DNA from: UBA6183 sp041302975 | GTDB taxonomy: Bacteria > Bacteroidota > Bacteroidia > UKL13-3 | Assembly: GCA_041302975.1 (NCBI GenBank) | Contig: JBFYQC010000139.1 | Location: 1-48,209 of the forward strand | Reading direction: 5' to 3' | Length of the DNA stretch: 48,209 nucleotides | Shown: positions 45,593 through 48,209 of the stretch, in pieces | How positions within the stretch are numbered: position 1 is the stretch's first letter | Layout of the letters: the number at the start of each line of letters is the position of its first letter | Position numbers and translations under genes: made by a program | The notes under the pieces: model-generated | Database searches by the model: none | Told to the model about the DNA's origin: nothing | Seen by the model: the letters and a program-made list of their open reading frames with translations, nothing else

Positions 45593-46318
45593 CTAAAGAC
45601 CGAATGAGAAACCATTCTTTTCCAGTTGTCTATATCGCTTCTCATCAAACTTAAAAAGTTTAGCTGGCCTGTGTGATACATTATCTTTTAACTCATTGAG
45701 TGGTTTTAAGATGTTCATTTCAAGAATTTTTTTCCTGAAATTAGATTTATCAAACTTATAACCCAACAACGCTTCATATAACAACTGAAGATCTAAAAGA
45801 GTAAATTTACTTGGTAGTAACTCAAATCCAATTGGCTTGTGTCTTACTTCATCTTTTAAGGTTTCAATACCTTTTAATAAAATTTCTTGGTGGTCAAAAG
45901 CCAATTCTGGTAAATCGTTAATATTAAACCACTCAGCAGATTTTGCCCAAGAAGAGGCAATTGGATGGTAACTGATACTTTTTACCAATGAAAAATAGCC
46001 CACAGTTACTACCCTACCTAAAGGATGCCTATCTACACTACCAAAAGTAAAAAATTGTTTCATATAGATATCTTGTAATCCTGTGAGTTTCTCCAACACA
46101 TTGTTGGCAGCATCTCGCAAGTTTTGTTCTGGCTCTACAAGGTCGCCAATTAAAGCCCAATGCCCCCTATATGGCTCTGCTTCTCTCTGTATTAGTAATA
46201 CTTTTATTTCGCCTTCATGATACCCAAAAACCACACAATCAACCGATAAGCCAAAAACAAAGTGATCCATCAATGGTCTTTTATAATCAGATATGTAGTA
46301 AGGATTTGCTATTTTCAT
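45593..46318 (-). CDS. Nudix-fold transcriptional regulator (NrtR-like)
   Basis: 241 residues from ATG 46318 (MKIANPYYISDYKRP); a reading to 46345 adds nine. The N-terminal Nudix domain (about 30-160) has VDCVVFGYHEGEIKVLLIQR and a degenerate Nudix box, GDLVEPEQNLRDAANNVLEKLTGL, in which the usual RE pair is NN, so hydrolysis is unlikely. The C-terminal winged helix (LPSKFTLLDLQLLYEALLGYKFDKSNFRKKIL) ends in HRPAKLFKFD. Such proteins control sugar-use genes in Bacteroidota. Its position beside the glucan operon, divergent from the T9SS protein, makes it the likely local regulator. Confidence 0.9.
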   Translation of the reverse strand: MKIANPYYISDYKRPLMDHFVFGLSVDCVVFGYHEGEIKVLLIQREAEPYRGHWALIGDLVEPEQNLRDAANNVLEKLTGLQDIYMKQFFTFGSVDRHPLGRVVTVGYFSLVKSISYHPIASSWAKSAEWFNINDLPELAFDHQEILLKGIETLKDEVRHKPIGFELLPSKFTLLDLQLLYEALLGYKFDKSNFRKKILEMNILKPLNELKDNVSHRPAKLFKFDEKRYRQLEKNGFSFGL

Positions 46319-46352
46319 TATACAAATAAAATGTAGAAACATCATTTTAAAA

Positions 46353-46367
46353 AATACTTATAGTATT
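46353..46367. promoter_or_regulatory. Palindrome between the Nudix regulator and the T9SS protein
   Basis: AATACT-TAT-AGTATT is a perfect 6-3-6 inverted repeat in the 106-base divergent intergenic region. It is placed where it could control both genes. A related, imperfect sequence is present at 32162-32174 upstream of the glucan operon. Confidence 0.45.
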
Positions 46368-46424
46368 ATTTACTTTAAGTGTTTTTTTACGATATTGCAA
46401 CTACAAACACTAATAAATCTAAAC

Positions 46425-48209
46425 ATGAAAAAAATTATTACTCTTAGTTTATCCTTACTTACTTTTGGTTTAGGATATTCACAAAACGCACCAATTAACT
46501 TTGAATTGGGCGGGCAAGGTGCAAGCTGGACCTGGACAACATTTGAGAATGACTCTAATCCAACTTTAGAAGTAGTAAACAATCCAAGTGCCTTGGCTCC
46601 TAACACATCTGCCAAAGTTGCTAAATTCACTGCTTTGCAAGCTGGAAGGCCATGGGCGGGTTGCGAGTCATTGAAAGGCGATATAGGTAGGTTTACTTTA
46701 ACTGCATCAAATTCAATTGTAAAAATTATGGTTTACAAATCGGTTATCAGCGATGTTGGAATCAAGTTCGTAACAGATAGTAACGCATCTTCAGGCGAGA
46801 TTAAAGTGGCCAACACCAAAGTAAACGAGTGGGAAGAATTGACCTTCGACTTCTCTGGAAAAATTGGTGAGCCATCTTCAACAGGTATCAGCCAAATTGC
46901 TATTTTCCCAGACTTTAATTTATCAGGAAGAACAACAAATGTAGTTGCCTACTTTGATAACATTACATTCTCTGCTGGTAATGCTTTACCTGAACCAACC
47001 GTTGCTGCTCCAACACCAACTAAGCCAGCTGCTGATGTAATCTCATTATTTAGCAACGCATACAACAACGTAACTGTTGATACATGGAGAACTTCATGGT
47101 CTGCTGCTACACTTACAGATATGCAAGTAGCATCTAATGATGTAAAAAAATACTCAGGATTAGACTTTGTTGGTATTGAGATGGTACAAAACCAAATCAA
47201 TATTACTGCTATGGACCTATTCGAATTTGATTTATGGACACCAAACTCTACAACATTTAAATTTAAATTAGTTGATTTTGGACCTAATGGTGCATTTGGT
47301 GGTGGAGATGACAAAGACCATGAACTATCTGTTACGCCAACGTTGAATGGATGGAATCACATCGCTGTACCAATTGCAAACTTTACCGGCCTTACCACCA
47401 AAGCTAATATCGCACAATTAATTTTTGCAAGTGTGCCTTCAGGTACTTCTATTGCTTACATTGACAACGTAATGTTTACTAAAGCACCGGTTTATGCTGA
47501 ACCAACTGTTGCTGCGCCAACACCAACTAAATTAGCAGCCGATGTAATTTCATTATTTAGTAATGCGTATACCAATGTTAATGTTGATACATGGAGAACA
47601 TCATGGTCTGCTGCTACACTTAATGATATTCAAATTGGAACAAACGATGTAAAAAAATATTCAGCTTTAGATTTTGTTGGAATAGAAACAGTAGCAAACC
47701 AAATAAATGTAACCACCATGGATTCATTTGAGTTTGATTTATGGACACCTAACTCAACTACATTTAAATACAAATTAGTTGATTTTGGTGCTGATGGTGC
47801 ATTTGGCGGTGGAGATGACAAAGAGCATGAACTAAATTTAACCCCAACTTTAAACGCATGGAATCACGTTGCTGTGTCTCTTACTGATTTTACTGGATTA
47901 ACCTCAAAATCAAACATTGCACAATTGGTGTTTGCTAGTGTGCCTTCAGGAACTTCAATTGTTTATATAGATAATGTATTGTTTAGCAAAAAAATGCAAA
48001 CAGGTTTAGCTTCTGCTAAATCAGAACAAGTAGGTGTTTTTCCTAATCCTACAAATAAATCTTTTACAATAACTTCAACCAAAGCTATTCAAGAGGTAAC
48101 AATCTACAATGCTTTAGGTCAAGCAGTATTAACAAAAGCTATTAACAGCAATTTTGCCGATATGGATATCAATACGCTACCAAACGGAATTTATACCATC
48201 AAAGCAACT
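46425..48209 (+). CDS. T9SS-secreted multi-domain carbohydrate-binding protein, 3' end cut
   Basis: 595 codons open to the right edge. ATG 46425 begins a signal peptide (MKKIITLSLSLLTFGLGYSQ). Residues 20-189 form a jelly-roll-like module (INFELGGQGASWTWTTFEND to YFDNITFSAG). Two near-identical modules follow (190-358 and 359 to about 525), each starting EPTVAAPTPTK and ending YIDNVMF or YIDNVLF. From about 533 a type IX sorting domain is visible (VGVFPNPTNKSFTI, VTIYNALGQAVL, LPNGIYTIKAT); only its last residues are missing. No catalytic motif is present. It probably binds beta-glucan outside the cell or on the surface, under control of the neighbouring regulator. Confidence 0.9.
   Translation, partial: MKKIITLSLSLLTFGLGYSQNAPINFELGGQGASWTWTTFENDSNPTLEVVNNPSALAPNTSAKVAKFTALQAGRPWAGCESLKGDIGRFTLTASNSIVKIMVYKSVISDVGIKFVTDSNASSGEIKVANTKVNEWEELTFDFSGKIGEPSSTGISQIAIFPDFNLSGRTTNVVAYFDNITFSAGNALPEPTVAAPTPTKPAADVISLFSNAYNNVTVDTWRTSWSAATLTDMQVASNDVKKYSGLDFVGIEMVQNQINITAMDLFEFDLWTPNSTTFKFKLVDFGPNGAFGGGDDKDHELSVTPTLNGWNHIAVPIANFTGLTTKANIAQLIFASVPSGTSIAYIDNVMFTKAPVYAEPTVAAPTPTKLAADVISLFSNAYTNVNVDTWRTSWSAATLNDIQIGTNDVKKYSALDFVGIETVANQINVTTMDSFEFDLWTPNSTTFKYKLVDFGADGAFGGGDDKEHELNLTPTLNAWNHVAVSLTDFTGLTSKSNIAQLVFASVPSGTSIVYIDNVLFSKKMQTGLASAKSEQVGVFPNPTNKSFTITSTKAIQEVTIYNALGQAVLTKAINSNFADMDINTLPNGIYTIKAT
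46992..47991 (+). repeat. Tandem intragenic repeat of about 507 bp (two copies)
   Basis: Copy 1 begins at 46992 and copy 2 at 47499, an exact 507-base (169-codon) period. The copies share long identical protein stretches (DVISLFSNAY, VDTWRTSWSAATL, GGGDDK, FASVPSGTSI) and diverge mainly at third positions and a few surface residues, which indicates a fairly recent domain duplication kept under selection. Confidence 0.85.

Noticed and set aside
46370..46630. 86-codon minus-strand frame at the start of the T9SS protein
   Set aside because: It overlaps the signal peptide and first domain of a clearly recognisable secreted protein; antisense shadow. The frames at 46949-47314 and 47630-47821 mirror the tandem repeats in the same way.
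46992..47991. Tandem repeat as a mobile element or CRISPR-like array
   Set aside because: The 507-bp period is an exact number of codons within one open frame and the copies encode a folded domain, so it is a domain duplication.

Overview
The window looks like a chromosomal segment of a low-GC, aerobically respiring Bacteroidota (Bacteroidetes) bacterium. The evidence is a complete alternative complex III operon (actA-F), a type IX secretion (T9SS) sorting domain, a LytS/LytTR pair, a Nudix-fold sugar regulator, lipoprotein signals with loose lipoboxes, start codons without clear Shine-Dalgarno sequences, and several promoter boxes of the Bacteroidota form TAnnTTTG. I saw no insertion sequence, prophage, CRISPR array, tRNA or rRNA.

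Left part (1-22.8 kb), mostly minus strand. It starts with the N-terminal half of an RlmF 23S rRNA methyltransferase, a lipoprotein of unknown function, a phosphohexomutase, a glutaryl-CoA-dehydrogenase-type acyl-CoA dehydrogenase and, on the plus strand, dihydroneopterin aldolase. The act operon follows (13.2 to 4.8 kb, read leftwards): hexaheme ActA, iron-sulfur ActB, membrane ActC, ActD, monoheme ActE, ActF, then a strong terminator. No cytochrome oxidase genes follow. Next comes a surface-glycan cluster of three genes (aminotransferase, phosphoglycosyl transferase, membrane NDP-sugar 4,6-dehydratase), which resembles PglE/PglC/PglF without the acetyltransferase. Then come a LytS/LytTR two-component pair, a DUF6933-type protein, a DUF3820 protein, a CvfB-like RNA-binding protein and a thioredoxin.

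Middle (22.8-31.7 kb). A lipoprotein, then a GC-rich intergenic block with the look of a structured RNA beside a REP-like palindrome, then mnmE, then a divergent MarR-regulated RND efflux operon (marR, membrane-fusion protein, RND pump, TolC-type channel). A perfect 10-1-10 palindrome overlaps the marR promoter.

Right part (32.2-48.2 kb), plus strand: a beta-glucan utilisation locus without SusC/SusD. Its order is a clan GH-A glycosidase fused to a predicted outer-membrane beta-barrel, a glucan-binding lipoprotein, a GH16 endoglucanase, a cytosolic GH94/GH149/GH161-type phosphorylase, a GH17 lipoprotein, a GH30 lipoprotein and an MFS sugar transporter. A Nudix-type regulator (minus strand) and a multi-domain T9SS-secreted carbohydrate-binding protein, cut by the window end, follow. 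The enzyme set fits a beta-1,3-glucan with beta-1,6 branches (laminarin or a fungal-type glucan): surface hydrolysis, transport of oligosaccharides, cytosolic phosphorolysis to glucose-1-phosphate, and isomerisation by a phosphohexomutase such as the one at 1.6-3.0 kb. The enzyme-barrel fusion in place of SusCD is the most unusual item in the window; the candidate structured RNA near 23.9 kb is second.
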